Counted from the first letter of the stretch, positions 31,471-40,640 are shown. The stretch: DNA of 64,000 nt from Streptomyces asiaticus (GCF_018138715.1 NZ_JAGSHX010000006.1:2666001-2730000); one strand, 5' to 3'. The notes: a model not told the origin generated them from the sequence alone. Made by a program: numbers and translations.

Positions 31471-33597
31471 GTGACACGCAGCGTGTACGTGACCGGAGTC
31501 GAGCGTGGCGACGGACGCCAGGTCGTGGAGCTGGGAGTCATGGAGCTCCTGACCCGCCATGTCGACCGGGTCGGCGTCTTCCGCCCCCTGGTGCACGACG
31601 ACCCCGACCGCCTCTTCGACCTGCTGCGGGCGCGCTACCGGCTCAGCCAGTCACCGGAGTCCGTCTTCGGCATGCGTTACGAGGACGCGGCCACCCTCCA
31701 GGCCGAGCGGGGCACCGATGAGCTGGTCTCACAGCTGGTCGGCCGCTTCCACGAGGTCGCCGACGCGTATGACTACGTCCTGGTGCTGGGCAGCGACTAC
31801 GCGGCCACCAGCCTCCCCGACGAGCTGGGGCTGAACGCCCGGCTGGCCAATGAGTTCGGCGCCTCGGTGATCACGGTGGTCGGCGGGCAGAAGCAGACCG
31901 CCGAGTCGGCCGGCGCCGAGGCCCACAACGCCTACCGCGCCTACGAGGGCCGGGGCTGCGAGGTGGTCGCGGTGGTCGTCAACCGGGTGGCGCCCGGGGA
32001 CCGCGAGGCCATCGCCGGGCGGCTGGCCGCAAAGCTGCCGGTCCCCAGCTATGTGCTGCCCGAGGACGGGTCGCTGTCGGCGCCCACCGTCTCCCAGATC
32101 GTCCGCTCCCTGGGCGCCGAGGTGCTGCTCGGCGATCACACCGGGCTCTCCCGGGATGTGCGGGACTTCGTCTTCGGCGGTGCGATGCTGCCGAGCTTCC
32201 TGCCCGCGCTGACCGAGGGCTGCCTGGTGGTGACGCCCGGGGACCGCGCGGACCTGATCGTCGGCGCGCTCGCCGCGCACAGCGCGGGCGCCCCGCCGAT
32301 CGCCGGGGTGCTGCTCACCCTGGACGAGCGGCCGGGTCCGGACATCCTGGCGCTGGCCTCGCGGCTGGCCCCGGGGACCCCGGTGGTGTCGGTGGCGGGC
32401 GGGTCCTTCCCCACGGCGGCCGAGCTGTTCGCCATCGAGGGCAAGCTCACGGCGAGCGCGCCGCGCAAGGCGGAGACCGCGCTGGGCCTCTTCGAGCGGC
32501 ATGTGGACACCGCGGCGCTGACCGAGCGCATCTCGGTGGGCCGCTCCAGCCGGGTCACCCCGATGATGTTCGAGCGCGAGCTGATCGAGCGGTCCCGCTC
32601 CCACCGCCGCCGGGTGGTGCTGCCCGAGGGCGCGGAGGAGCGGGTGCTGCGCGCCGCCGACGTACTGCTCCGCCGCGATGTGTGCGATCTCACACTGCTG
32701 GGCGAGGAGGAGCCGATCCGCAAGCGCGCCGCCGAGCTCGGCATCCAGCTCGCCGAGGCGCAGATCATCGATCCGCAGACCTCCCCGCTGCGGGAGCGCT
32801 TCGCGGAGAGCTACGCGAAGCTGCGCGCCCACAAGGGCGTTTCCTACGAGCTGGCGTACGACGTGGTGGCCGATGTGTCGTACTTCGGCACACTGATGGT
32901 CCAGGAGGGGCTGGCCGACGGCATGGTCTCGGGCGCGGTGCACTCCACCGCCGCCACCATCCGGCCCGCCTTCGAGATCATCAAGACCGCGCCGGGCGCC
33001 CAGATCGTCTCCTCGGTGTTCTTCATGTGCCTGGCCGACCGGGTGCTGGTGTACGGCGACTGCGCGGTCAACCCCGACCCGGGCGCCGAGCAGCTCGCCG
33101 ACATCGCCATCCAGTCGGCGACGACGGCCGCCAAGTTCGGGGTGGAGCCGAGGATCGCGATGCTGTCGTACTCCACCGGCACCTCGGGCTCCGGCGCGGA
33201 TGTGGACAAGGTGCGCAAGGCGACCGAGCTGGTCCGCGAGCGCCGCCCGGATCTGCTGGTCGAGGGCCCGATCCAGTACGACGCGGCGGTGGACGCCGCG
33301 GTGGCGGCGACCAAGCTGCCCGGGTCCGAGGTGGCGGGCAAGGCCACCGTGCTGATCTTCCCGGACCTGAACACCGGCAACAACACCTACAAGGCCGTGC
33401 AGCGCTCGGCGGGCGCCGTCGCGGTCGGTCCGGTCCTCCAGGGCCTGCGCAAGCCGGTGAACGACCTGTCCCGCGGGGCACTCGTACAGGACATCGTCAA
33501 CACCGTCTCGATCACCGCCATCCAGGCCCAGTCCCCGGCGACCGCCACCTCCCCGACCTCCCCCACCTCCCCCGCACAGAAGGCGCAGTCCGCGTGA
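31471..33597 (+). CDS. pta: Phosphate acetyltransferase
   Basis: 708 residues from GTG 31471 after AGAGGAACGGAGAG. Converts acetyl-CoA and phosphate to acetyl phosphate. The N-terminal P-loop-like domain (MTRSVYVTGVERGDGRQVV) has lost a proper Walker A, as is usual in Streptomyces. A DRTGG domain is in the middle (VRDFVFGGAMLPSFLPAL). The C-terminal PTA_PTB catalytic domain runs from about 370 (RVVLPEGAEERVLRAADVLL ... YGDCAVNPDPGAEQLADIAI ... SYSTGTSGSGADVDKVRKAT ... FPDLNTGNNTYKAVQRS). This is the long class II form. Its stop overlaps the ackA start by four bases (GTGA), giving coupled synthesis with acetate kinase. Confidence 0.95.
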   Translation: MTRSVYVTGVERGDGRQVVELGVMELLTRHVDRVGVFRPLVHDDPDRLFDLLRARYRLSQSPESVFGMRYEDAATLQAERGTDELVSQLVGRFHEVADAYDYVLVLGSDYAATSLPDELGLNARLANEFGASVITVVGGQKQTAESAGAEAHNAYRAYEGRGCEVVAVVVNRVAPGDREAIAGRLAAKLPVPSYVLPEDGSLSAPTVSQIVRSLGAEVLLGDHTGLSRDVRDFVFGGAMLPSFLPALTEGCLVVTPGDRADLIVGALAAHSAGAPPIAGVLLTLDERPGPDILALASRLAPGTPVVSVAGGSFPTAAELFAIEGKLTASAPRKAETALGLFERHVDTAALTERISVGRSSRVTPMMFERELIERSRSHRRRVVLPEGAEERVLRAADVLLRRDVCDLTLLGEEEPIRKRAAELGIQLAEAQIIDPQTSPLRERFAESYAKLRAHKGVSYELAYDVVADVSYFGTLMVQEGLADGMVSGAVHSTAATIRPAFEIIKTAPGAQIVSSVFFMCLADRVLVYGDCAVNPDPGAEQLADIAIQSATTAAKFGVEPRIAMLSYSTGTSGSGADVDKVRKATELVRERRPDLLVEGPIQYDAAVDAAVAATKLPGSEVAGKATVLIFPDLNTGNNTYKAVQRSAGAVAVGPVLQGLRKPVNDLSRGALVQDIVNTVSITAIQAQSPATATSPTSPTSPAQKAQSA

Positions 33598-34739
33598 ACG
33601 GCTCCCGAGTCCTCGTCCTCAACTCCGGCTCCTCGTCCGTGAAGTACCAGCTGCTGGACATGGCCGACGGCTCCCGTCCGGCCTCCGGCATCGTGGAGCG
33701 GATCGGTGAGGGCCCCGTCGCCGACCACTCGGCGGCCCTCAAGCAGGTGGCCGACGAGCTGGCCGCCAAGGGCCTGGGCCTCGACTCGCCCGAGCTGGCG
33801 GCGGTCGGCCACCGGGTGGTGCACGGCGGCACCCGGTTCACCGAGCCGACCCTGATCACCGACGAGGTGGTCCAGGAGATCGAGAAGCTGATCCCGCTGG
33901 CCCCGCTGCACAACCCGGCCAATGTCACCGGGATCAAGGTGGCCCGCGCGCTGCGCCCGGACCTGCCGCAGGTCGCGGTCTTCGACACGGCGTTCCACTC
34001 CACCATCCCGGAGCAGGCGGCGCGCTACGCGATCGACGTGGCGACCGCCGACCGCTGGGGGGTGCGGCGCTACGGCTTCCACGGCACCTCGCACGCGTAT
34101 GTCTCCCGGGCCACCGCCGCGCTGCTGGGCAAGGAGCCGGCAGAAATCAACACGATCGTGCTGCACCTGGGCAACGGGGCCAGCGCCTCGGCGGTGCGCG
34201 GCGGTGTGTGCGTGGAGACCTCGATGGGGCTGACGCCGTTGGAGGGCCTGGTGATGGGTACCCGTTCCGGGGACATCGACCCGGCGGCGATCTTCCATCT
34301 GTCCCGGGTGGGCGGTATGTCGACCGATGAGATCGACACGCTGCTCAACAAGCGCAGCGGGCTGGCCGGGCTGTGCGGGGACAACGACATGCGCGAGATC
34401 GGCCGCCGGATGGGCGAGGGCGACCAGGCCGCCCAGCTCGCCTTCGACATCTACATCCACCGACTGCGGAAGTATGTGGGCGCGTACACCGCGGTGCTCG
34501 GACGGGTGGACGCCATCGCGTTCACCGCCGGTGTGGGGGAGAACTCCGCGGCGGTACGGGAGGCGGCGATGCGCGGCCTCACCGCGTTCGGCGTCGAGGT
34601 GGACGGCGTCCGCAACGCGCTGCGCTCCGCCACGGCGCGGCTGATCTCCACGGAGGCCAGCCGGGTCGCGGTGGCCGTGGTGCCCACCGATGAGGAGATG
34701 GAGATCGCCAGCCAGACGTATCACCTGGTCAGCGCCTAG
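33594..34739 (+). CDS. ackA: Acetate kinase
   Basis: 381 residues from GTG 33594, overlapping the pta stop. Transfers phosphate between acetyl phosphate and ADP, completing the overflow route to acetate. Family signatures: RVLVLNSGSSSVKYQLL near the start, GHRVVHGGTRFTEPTLI, AVFDTAFHSTIP, YGFHGTSHAYVS, IVLHLGNGASASAVRGG, TSMGLTPLEGLVMGTRSGDI and FTAGVGENS. The length is slightly shorter than the 400-residue E. coli enzyme, as usual for actinobacteria. pta-ackA is the standard pair; pyk follows on the same strand after 71 bases. Confidence 0.95.
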   Translation: MNGSRVLVLNSGSSSVKYQLLDMADGSRPASGIVERIGEGPVADHSAALKQVADELAAKGLGLDSPELAAVGHRVVHGGTRFTEPTLITDEVVQEIEKLIPLAPLHNPANVTGIKVARALRPDLPQVAVFDTAFHSTIPEQAARYAIDVATADRWGVRRYGFHGTSHAYVSRATAALLGKEPAEINTIVLHLGNGASASAVRGGVCVETSMGLTPLEGLVMGTRSGDIDPAAIFHLSRVGGMSTDEIDTLLNKRSGLAGLCGDNDMREIGRRMGEGDQAAQLAFDIYIHRLRKYVGAYTAVLGRVDAIAFTAGVGENSAAVREAAMRGLTAFGVEVDGVRNALRSATARLISTEASRVAVAVVPTDEEMEIASQTYHLVSA

Positions 34740-34810
34740 GCTCGGTTCCACTCCGCTCTGCCCTTGACTTAAATATTCCGCTCCGAAACAAACCCGATAG
34801 GATCTGCCTC

Positions 34811-36238
34811 ATGCGCCGTTCCAAAATCGTCTGCACTCTGGGCCCCGCCGTCGACTCCTACGACCAGCTGAAGTCCCTGATCGAGGCCGGGATGAACGTG
34901 GCCCGGTTCAACATGAGCCACGGAAGCCACCCGGAGCACGAGGAGCGGTACCACCGCGTCCGCAAGGCCTCCGAGGAGACCGGGCACGCGGTGGGTGTCC
35001 TCGCCGACCTCCAGGGCCCCAAGATCCGTCTGGAGACCTTCAAGGACGGACCGGTGGAACTGGTCCGCGGGGATGAGTTCATCATCACCACCGAGGACGT
35101 GGAGGGTGACCGGACCATCTGCGGCACCACCTACAAGGGGCTGCCGGCCGACGTCTCCAAGGGCGACCAGGTCCTGATCAACGACGGCAATGTCGAGCTG
35201 CGGGTCACCGCCGTCGAGGGCCCGCGGGTGCGGACCATCGTCATCGAGGGCGGGGTGATCTCCGACCACAAGGGGATCAACCTGCCGGGTGCGGCGGTCA
35301 ATGTGCCCGCGCTGTCCGAGAAGGACATCGAGGACCTGAAGTTCGCCCTGCGGATGGGCTGCGACATGGTCGCCCTGTCCTTCGTCCGGGACGCGGCCGA
35401 CGTCCGGGACGTCCACCGGGTCATGGACGAGGTGGGCCGCCGGGTGCCGGTGATCGCCAAGGTGGAGAAGCCGCAGGCGGTCGCCAATATGACCGAGGTC
35501 GTCGCGGCCTTCGACGGGGTGATGGTGGCCCGTGGTGACCTCGCGGTGGAGTATCCGCTGGAGAAGGTCCCGATGGTGCAGAAGCGGCTGATCGAGCTCT
35601 GCCGCCGCAACGCCAAGCCGGTGATCGTCGCGACCCAGATGATGGAGTCGATGATCACCAACTCCCGGCCGACCCGCGCCGAGGCGTCCGACGTCGCCAA
35701 CGCGATCCTGGACGGCGCCGACGCGGTGATGCTCTCCGCCGAGTCCTCGGTCGGCTCGTACCCCATCGAGACCGTCAAGGTGATGTCCCGGATCGTCGAG
35801 GCCGCCGAGCACGAGCTGCTCTCGCGCGGTCTCCAGCCGCTGGTGCCCGGCAAGAAGCCGCGCACCCAGGGCGGTGCGGTGGCCCGCGCGGCCGCCGAGA
35901 TCGCCGACTTCCTGGGCGCCAAGTCGCTGGTGGCCTTCACCCAGTCCGGCGACACCGCCCGCCGGCTCTCCCGCTACCGCGCCCAGCAGCCCATCCTGGC
36001 CTTCACCACCGACGCGTCCACCCGCAACCAGCTCACGCTGAGCTGGGGCGTGGAGTCCTTCGTGGTGCCGTACGTCGAGCACACCGACGCGATGGTCGAC
36101 CTGGTCGACGCCGAGCTGCTGAAGCTGGGCCGCTACGCCGAGGGCGACACCATGATCATCACCGCCGGTTCGCCCCCCGGTGTCCCCGGCACCACCAACA
36201 TGGTCCGGGTGCACCACCTGGGCGGCACGGGCAAGTAG
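34811..36238 (+). CDS. pyk: Pyruvate kinase
   Basis: 475 residues. Converts phosphoenolpyruvate and ADP to pyruvate and ATP. MRRSKIVCTLGPAVDSYDQL, VARFNMSHGSHPEH, LADLQGPKIRLETF (active-site loop), VIAKVEKPQAVANM (the catalytic Lys), MVARGDLAVEYPLEKVPMVQK and VATQMMESMITNSRPTRAEA are all present, and the C-terminal allosteric domain carries the nucleotide-binding FTQSGDTARRLSRYR. The length is full. The position corresponds to S. coelicolor pyk2 (SCO5423, from memory). A TTGACT -35-like hexamer lies 40 bases upstream; a strong hairpin at 36259-36303 terminates transcription. Confidence 0.95.
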   Translation: MRRSKIVCTLGPAVDSYDQLKSLIEAGMNVARFNMSHGSHPEHEERYHRVRKASEETGHAVGVLADLQGPKIRLETFKDGPVELVRGDEFIITTEDVEGDRTICGTTYKGLPADVSKGDQVLINDGNVELRVTAVEGPRVRTIVIEGGVISDHKGINLPGAAVNVPALSEKDIEDLKFALRMGCDMVALSFVRDAADVRDVHRVMDEVGRRVPVIAKVEKPQAVANMTEVVAAFDGVMVARGDLAVEYPLEKVPMVQKRLIELCRRNAKPVIVATQMMESMITNSRPTRAEASDVANAILDGADAVMLSAESSVGSYPIETVKVMSRIVEAAEHELLSRGLQPLVPGKKPRTQGGAVARAAAEIADFLGAKSLVAFTQSGDTARRLSRYRAQQPILAFTTDASTRNQLTLSWGVESFVVPYVEHTDAMVDLVDAELLKLGRYAEGDTMIITAGSPPGVPGTTNMVRVHHLGGTGK

Positions 36239-36258
36239 CGCCGAACGCCCCCGCAACG

Positions 36259-36303
36259 CGACCGTGGGCACCGCCTTTCGAATGAAGGCGGTGCCCACGG
36301 TCG
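36259..36303 (+). terminator. Terminator after pyk
   Basis: Arms of 19 bases (36259-36277 and 36285-36303) pair without mismatch around a seven-base loop, 20 bases after the pyk stop; a short TTT follows. It also lies downstream of the convergent operon ending at 36360 and may serve both directions. Confidence 0.85.
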
Positions 36304-36359
36304 TTTCCCTCCTCATGGAGGGGTGTGCGGCTCCCGAACGGGTCGGTGGGGGCGCGGGA

Positions 36360-37694
36360 TCACTCCCCGGTCTTGAACAGGTGCATACCCGGAACGGTCA
36401 GATCGCCACCGAACTGACCGGCCTGGGTGACCGTGACGTCGGTGAAGAACACCTCGGGGATGTTCACCGGCGGCGGGCTCTTGGGGCTGAAGGTGATCGG
36501 GATGAGCCCCAGGAGGTTCCCCTTCAGCTCCTCGGTGTACATGGTCACCGTGCCGTTGCGAATGGTCGAGGTGGACCCCTCGCGCGCCTGCACATGCGTG
36601 GTGGTCCCGGCCGGGCCCACCACCAGCTGGTGGAGGTCCTTGATGTCCACGCCCGAGGCGGTGAACTTCAGGACCTTCTTGGTCTGGCCCCCCTGCGTCT
36701 TGACCTCCACGATGCCCTTGTAGTCCAGGCCGTGCAGGCTCAGCATCGTGCTCTTGAGGGTCCAGGGGTCCTCGGGAAGCAGGCTCGAGGTCGGGTCCGT
36801 CTCGGCGTTCTCGTACGCGTCGGCGTCGAACTTCGGGCAGGGGAACGCCTCCTTGCCGTCCGCGTCCTTGGAGGCGGACGCGGAGGGCTTGGGAAGCGCC
36901 TTGTCCGCCTTGTCCTTGGCGTCGTCGACGGTCTTGCCCACCCCGTCCACGGTGTCCTTGACGCCCTTGCCCACCTTGTCCACCGTGTCCTTGACCGGAT
37001 CGGTGAGCTTGTCGGAGGACTTGGACGGGGACGGCGACGGCGACGAGCTGGGCTTGTCGCTGGAGGACGGGCTCGGCGAGGCGCTCGGCTCGGCCGACTC
37101 GTCCCCGCTCTTGTCGTCGGGCGTGAGGACGTCGTGGAGCGTGTCCCCGAGTCCCAGCGGGTCCAGCGGGTTCTTGGACTTGGAGGGGCTCGGCGAGGCC
37201 GACGGCTCCTTCGACTCCTTCTCGTCCCCGGAGCCGGACGACGGAGCGGAGGAGGAACTGGACGGAGACGGCGTGGGAGTGGCCTTGTCGTCCCGGGACC
37301 CGGTCTGGCCACCCGAGGACTCCTCGGAACCCTTGGAGCCGTCCTGGGAGCCCTTGTCGGACGAACCCTTGGAGTCCTTGGCGTCCTTGTCCTCGCCCTG
37401 GGCGTCCGAGGCGTCCTTGCCGCCCTTGGCGTCCTTGTCCGCCTCGTCCGGCTGTGACACACACGGGCCGGGCTTGTAGCGGTCCTCGGGCCGGGGGCTG
37501 GCCGAGGCGAGCTGCGGAGTGAGCCCCATGCCCATCAGCACGGCCGTCGGCATGGCGGCCAGCGCTATGGCCTTGCCGGCGGGCACCTGAAGGCGGGTGA
37601 GTACCGACTTCTTCGGTGCCGCGTGCCGCGGGCCGGTTCTGACCCGGCGTGGGCTCACTCCCTCCGGCTGCTCGGGTCGGTCTTCACCCCGCAC
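36360..37694 (-). CDS. Secreted or wall-associated protein with low-complexity linker
   Basis: About 444 residues from GTG 37694, which overlaps the stop of the DUF6114 gene by 11 bases; an ATG at 37706 or 37763 is possible. A basic start (RRVRTGPRHAAPKKSVLTRL) leads to a hydrophobic signal-like helix (AIALAAMPTAVLMGMGL). A disordered region of about 200 residues rich in Ser, Pro, Asp and Lys follows. The folded C-terminal domain (KVLKFTASGVDIKDLHQLVV ... STSTIRNGTVTMYTEELKG ... PVNIPEVFFTDVTVTQAGQ) resembles the beta-rich DUF6230 protein of the same operon. Function unknown. The linker suggests that the folded part reaches out through the cell wall. Confidence 0.75.
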   Translation of the reverse strand: MRGEDRPEQPEGVSPRRVRTGPRHAAPKKSVLTRLQVPAGKAIALAAMPTAVLMGMGLTPQLASASPRPEDRYKPGPCVSQPDEADKDAKGGKDASDAQGEDKDAKDSKGSSDKGSQDGSKGSEESSGGQTGSRDDKATPTPSPSSSSSAPSSGSGDEKESKEPSASPSPSKSKNPLDPLGLGDTLHDVLTPDDKSGDESAEPSASPSPSSSDKPSSSPSPSPSKSSDKLTDPVKDTVDKVGKGVKDTVDGVGKTVDDAKDKADKALPKPSASASKDADGKEAFPCPKFDADAYENAETDPTSSLLPEDPWTLKSTMLSLHGLDYKGIVEVKTQGGQTKKVLKFTASGVDIKDLHQLVVGPAGTTTHVQAREGSTSTIRNGTVTMYTEELKGNLLGLIPITFSPKSPPPVNIPEVFFTDVTVTQAGQFGGDLTVPGMHLFKTGE

Positions 37695-38214
37695 GGTGCC
37701 TCCCATTCCTGGCTTCCTGGTCCAGCGCGGACCCGGCCCCGGCCGGCTCCGGCACGTTCCCACCGTTCCCGTCGTCCTCTGAAGCGTTTCCCGGCCCCTC
37801 GGCCGGCTGAGCGGAGGGAGCCTCCCCGGGGGCCCAGGCGATGCTCATGCCGCCGCCGAACAGCGCGAGCAGGAAACCCATCACGAAACCGCCGAAGTTC
37901 GAGACGGGGATCGACACCAGACCGAGCAGGATCGTGGCGACTCCGGCGAACACCCGCACCATGGGCTGGAACCACATGGTCAGGCCCAGGACCACCAGCA
38001 ACACCCCGATGATCAGCGAGGCCGATCCGGCGGTGGTGGACATGTTGATGGTGAATCCACCGGCGTTGAGGTCGTTGTACGGGAAGTACATGATCGGTAC
38101 GCCCGCCAGCAGGCTCAACAGCCCGGCCCAGAACGGGCGCTGCCAGCGCCATGCCCTGAAGGACCCCCGCCAACGGCTGATACGGTCACTCGCCCCCGGC
38201 GACTCGGCACTCAT
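37684..38214 (-). CDS. DUF6114 membrane protein
   Basis: 176 residues with four predicted membrane helices: RPFWAGLLSLLAGVPIMYFP, SASLIIGVLLVVLGLTMWF, VRVFAGVATILLGLVSIPVS and FGGFVMGFLLALFGGGMSIA, and a disordered acidic/Pro tail. This matches the DUF6114 family, which in Streptomyces is encoded between a DUF6230 gene and a large secreted protein. It may be a membrane platform for those two. The gene follows DUF6230 by 136 bases and overlaps the start of the next gene. No enzymatic motif is visible. Confidence 0.85.
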   Translation of the reverse strand: MSAESPGASDRISRWRGSFRAWRWQRPFWAGLLSLLAGVPIMYFPYNDLNAGGFTINMSTTAGSASLIIGVLLVVLGLTMWFQPMVRVFAGVATILLGLVSIPVSNFGGFVMGFLLALFGGGMSIAWAPGEAPSAQPAEGPGNASEDDGNGGNVPEPAGAGSALDQEARNGRHRAG

Positions 38215-38350
38215 TGAAAACAGCTCCCTGGGGCCGGCGATCGGTGTGATCGCGGTTGTTCTACAGCGGTACTAGCCTGGCGCATACACGCTGCGGGTCG
38301 ATGCCCGGGTGAGGGGCAGCACGGCGGCCCCCCACCCTTGGCTCAGCTGA

Positions 38351-38968
38351 TCAGAAGCACTCGTTCTTGCCCTTGCTGACCTTCATCGAAAGGCCGGAGA
38401 GCTTGAACGTGCCCGCGCTGGTCGCCCAGGCGGTCTGCTTCACACCGGTCAGCGTGGCGGAATCGGACTGCTGGCCGAACGAACCGGGATCGGCCGCGTC
38501 GCCCTTGTTGATGCCGGGACCCTTGTGGGCGTCTCCCGCCGCGACACCGATGTCGATCCCACGGAACGTGGCGTCCGCGTTGAGCTGATCGAGATCGATG
38601 AAGAGGTTCTTGGCCTCAACCGTCTTGCTGCCATTGCCGGCCGTCAGCTTCAGCGACACATCGCCGAAAACGGGAACCGGGATCACGACGGACTGGCACA
38701 GGCCCTTGAGCTTCGCGCTCTTGAACGCCGACACCGCGACGGGGATCTTCTTGCCCCCGTGCTGGGTGTCAAGCGCGCCGTACTGCGCGAACCCGGTGCC
38801 GTCGAGCCGGTCGACCGAGACCTTGAACTGCTGACCGGACACGTTGAACGAGGCCGCGAGCGCACCCTGGGACAGGGCGACGCCGATCGCGGCCGTGGCA
38901 GCAACGCTCGGCACCATGACAACGGCGAACCGCTTCCATCTGGTGCCGCCACGAGCCACGGACTCCAT
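38351..38968 (-). CDS. DUF6230 secreted protein
   Basis: 205 residues from ATG 38968 with an excellent RBS (AAGGAGG). RWKRFAVVMVPSVAATAAIG and the following SQGALAASF look like a signal peptide or anchor. The mature part is a beta-rich domain: VSGQQFKVSVDRLDGTGFAQ, YGALDTQHGG, KIPVAVSAFKSAKLKGLCQS, LFIDLDQLNADATFRGIDIG and a final cysteine. This is the DUF6230 family, of unknown role and restricted to actinomycetes. It is the first gene of a three-gene operon. Two TTACT..AGTAA dyads lie in its 560-base upstream region. Confidence 0.85.
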   Translation of the reverse strand: MESVARGGTRWKRFAVVMVPSVAATAAIGVALSQGALAASFNVSGQQFKVSVDRLDGTGFAQYGALDTQHGGKKIPVAVSAFKSAKLKGLCQSVVIPVPVFGDVSLKLTAGNGSKTVEAKNLFIDLDQLNADATFRGIDIGVAAGDAHKGPGINKGDAADPGSFGQQSDSATLTGVKQTAWATSAGTFKLSGLSMKVSKGKNECF

Positions 38969-39323
38969 GACTTTCCTCCTTCTCGGACGTACATCTCCGG
39001 CCGGGGCGGGGCCCCGGACCTGGGATGGGAGAAGTGCTACGTCCTCGGGAAGGAGAGCGCCCACGTCTCACAGGCGCACACCGCACCCGAAACACCGGCG
39101 ATCACCCCCGAGCGACAACCACTGGCCACGCAATCTCGCGCAACCTCCTGGACAGGCCCTGCTTTGTGGGCAGAGACCCCCCTGTCCACGGTCGGCGCCA
39201 CTGCCGCCGACCTGCCCGGTGGGGACCCAACCACACCGACGCGCCGACCGGATGCCGAGCTACGGGGGGATGGACCGAGCTTGGCCGATCGTGGTCCATT
39301 CCCGGCCTGGGCACAAGGGGTTC

Positions 39324-39339
39324 GTTACTAGCGAGTAAC
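39324..39339. promoter_or_regulatory. Operator-like palindrome upstream of the DUF6230 operon
   Basis: GTTACT (39324-39329) and AGTAAC (39334-39339) form a perfect dyad with spacer AGCG. A second dyad with the same half-site lies about 130 bases further (39455-39467). The 38969-39530 gap holds these sites and a terminator, and no gene. Confidence 0.5.
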
Positions 39340-39454
39340 GGACGGATAACCGAACTGCGGCAGGACGGTCGAGATCGGCCACACAGGGTTGCCGGACAGT
39401 GACCGGAAAGAGAGGGAGATTTACTCCAAGACCGGACAAAGCCGGGGCTCACCT

Positions 39455-39467
39455 TTACTGGCAGTAA
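39455..39467. promoter_or_regulatory. Second TTACTG/CAGTAA palindrome
   Basis: TTACTG (39455-39460) and CAGTAA (39462-39467) around a single G. The half-site TTACT is shared with the dyad at 39324-39339. Together they look like two binding sites of one dimeric regulator controlling the minus-strand operon starting at 38968. Confidence 0.45.
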
Positions 39468-39510
39468 CAGCGACCGCGTTTACCAAGTTTTAGTAAAGAG
39501 CGGTCGCTGT
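39467..39510 (-). terminator. Terminator of the thioredoxin-TPR gene
   Basis: ACAGCGACCGC (39467-39477) pairs with GCGGTCGCTGT (39500-39510); inside, TTTAC and GTAAA can extend the pairing. It lies 20 bases after the minus-strand stop at 39531. Confidence 0.65.
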
Positions 39511-39530
39511 GTTGTTTGAGGAGCCGGAGG

Positions 39531-40502
39531 TCAGAACAGCACCCGCGCCAATGCGCCGCGCGCCGCCACCACTCGGGGGTCCTCACCGCCGATCACCTCG
39601 AAGAGGCTCAGGAGATGAACGCGGGCCGCGTCCCGGTCCTCCCCCGCCGTACGGCGCACCGCGTCCACCAACCGGCCGAAGGCGTCCTCCACATGACCGC
39701 CCACCAGGTCGAGGTCGGCCGCCGCGATCTGGGCCTTGACATCCGCCGGGCTCTCCGCAGCCGCCTTGCGCACCTGCGTGGCGTCCACTCCCTGGACGCG
39801 CTCCAGCAACTGGGCCTGGGCCAGGCCCAGCTTGGCCTCGCCGTTGGCGGGGTCGTCGGCGAGCACGTTCTGGTACGCCCGCACCGCACCGCCCAGGTCA
39901 CCGGCGTCCAGCGCCTGGTGGGCCGCGGCGAGCGCGAGGTCCTGCGGCGACTCGGGGGCCGCCGGGGCGACCTCCTCGGCGCCCTCTTCCTGGGCGCCGG
40001 ATTCGACCGGTGTACCCACGATGCCGAACTGCTGCTCCGCCGCCTGGATCAGCTGGTCCAGCACCTGGCGGATCTGTGCCTCGGGCGCGGCGCCCTGGAA
40101 GAGCGGCACCGGCTGGCCCGCGATCACCGCGAAGACCGCGGGGATCCCCTGGACGCCGAACTGCTGGAAGAGCATCTGGTTGGCGTCGACGTCGATCTTC
40201 GCGAGGACGAACTGCCCCGCGTACTCGGTGGCCAGCCGCTCCAGGACGGGACCGAGCTGCTTGCACGGCTCGCACCACTCGGCCCAGAAGTCGATGACGA
40301 CCGGCACTTCGGTGGAGCGTTGCAGGACGTCCTGCTGAAAATCCGCCTCGTCGACATTGAAGATCAGACGGCCGGGCGCGGGCGCGCCCCCGGTGCGGGC
40401 CGCGTCGGCCCGCGCCCGCTCCGCCTTCTGCTTCGCTTCTCCGGCCGCCTTCACCGCGGCGAGGTCGACCACTCCACTCATGGACATGTTCCGTGGCTGC
40501 AT
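39531..40502 (-). CDS. Thioredoxin-fold protein with TPR-like tail (YbbN/CnoX-type)
   Basis: 323 residues from ATG 40502, seven bases after GGGGAGGA. An N-terminal Ala/Lys-rich lead is followed by a thioredoxin domain (about 45-155): VVIDFWAEWCEPCKQLGPVL with C77-E-P-C80, VDANQMLFQQFGVQGIPAVF with the cis-Pro. The C-terminal half (about 185-323) is helical TPR-like (LALAAAHQALDAGDLGGAVR, YQNVLADDPANGEAKLGLAQ). This is the architecture of YbbN/CnoX, a holdase that passes oxidised clients to chaperones; the E in CEPC is common in actinobacteria. Cytoplasmic. It shares a 23-bp palindromic promoter region with the divergent TetR gene. Confidence 0.88.
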   Translation of the reverse strand: MQPRNMSMSGVVDLAAVKAAGEAKQKAERARADAARTGGAPAPGRLIFNVDEADFQQDVLQRSTEVPVVIDFWAEWCEPCKQLGPVLERLATEYAGQFVLAKIDVDANQMLFQQFGVQGIPAVFAVIAGQPVPLFQGAAPEAQIRQVLDQLIQAAEQQFGIVGTPVESGAQEEGAEEVAPAAPESPQDLALAAAHQALDAGDLGGAVRAYQNVLADDPANGEAKLGLAQAQLLERVQGVDATQVRKAAAESPADVKAQIAAADLDLVGGHVEDAFGRLVDAVRRTAGEDRDAARVHLLSLFEVIGGEDPRVVAARGALARVLF

Positions 40503-40573
40503 GGTCCCATCCTCCCCTCTTCGCGCGGTGAAGGGAAAAGCGCATCGGCCCATGGACCGGCCGTGGCACACCC

Positions 40574-40596
40574 TTACGCTACGAGTCGTAGCGTAA
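40574..40596. promoter_or_regulatory. Perfect 23-bp palindrome (TetR operator)
   Basis: The left arm TTACGCTACGA (40574-40584), central G and right arm TCGTAGCGTAA (40586-40596) are exactly symmetric. It lies 45 bases before the TetR start and 72 bases before the divergent thioredoxin gene, so one bound dimer pair could control both. Confidence 0.7.
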
Positions 40597-40640
40597 CTCA
40601 CCCGGGACGATGCGCGGTACTGGCGGGTAGGGTGCCGCGC

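Noticed and set aside
34764..34811. TTGACT near pyk as a full promoter
   Set aside because: No -10 hexamer at 16-19 bases; only a -35-like sequence, so not listed as a feature.
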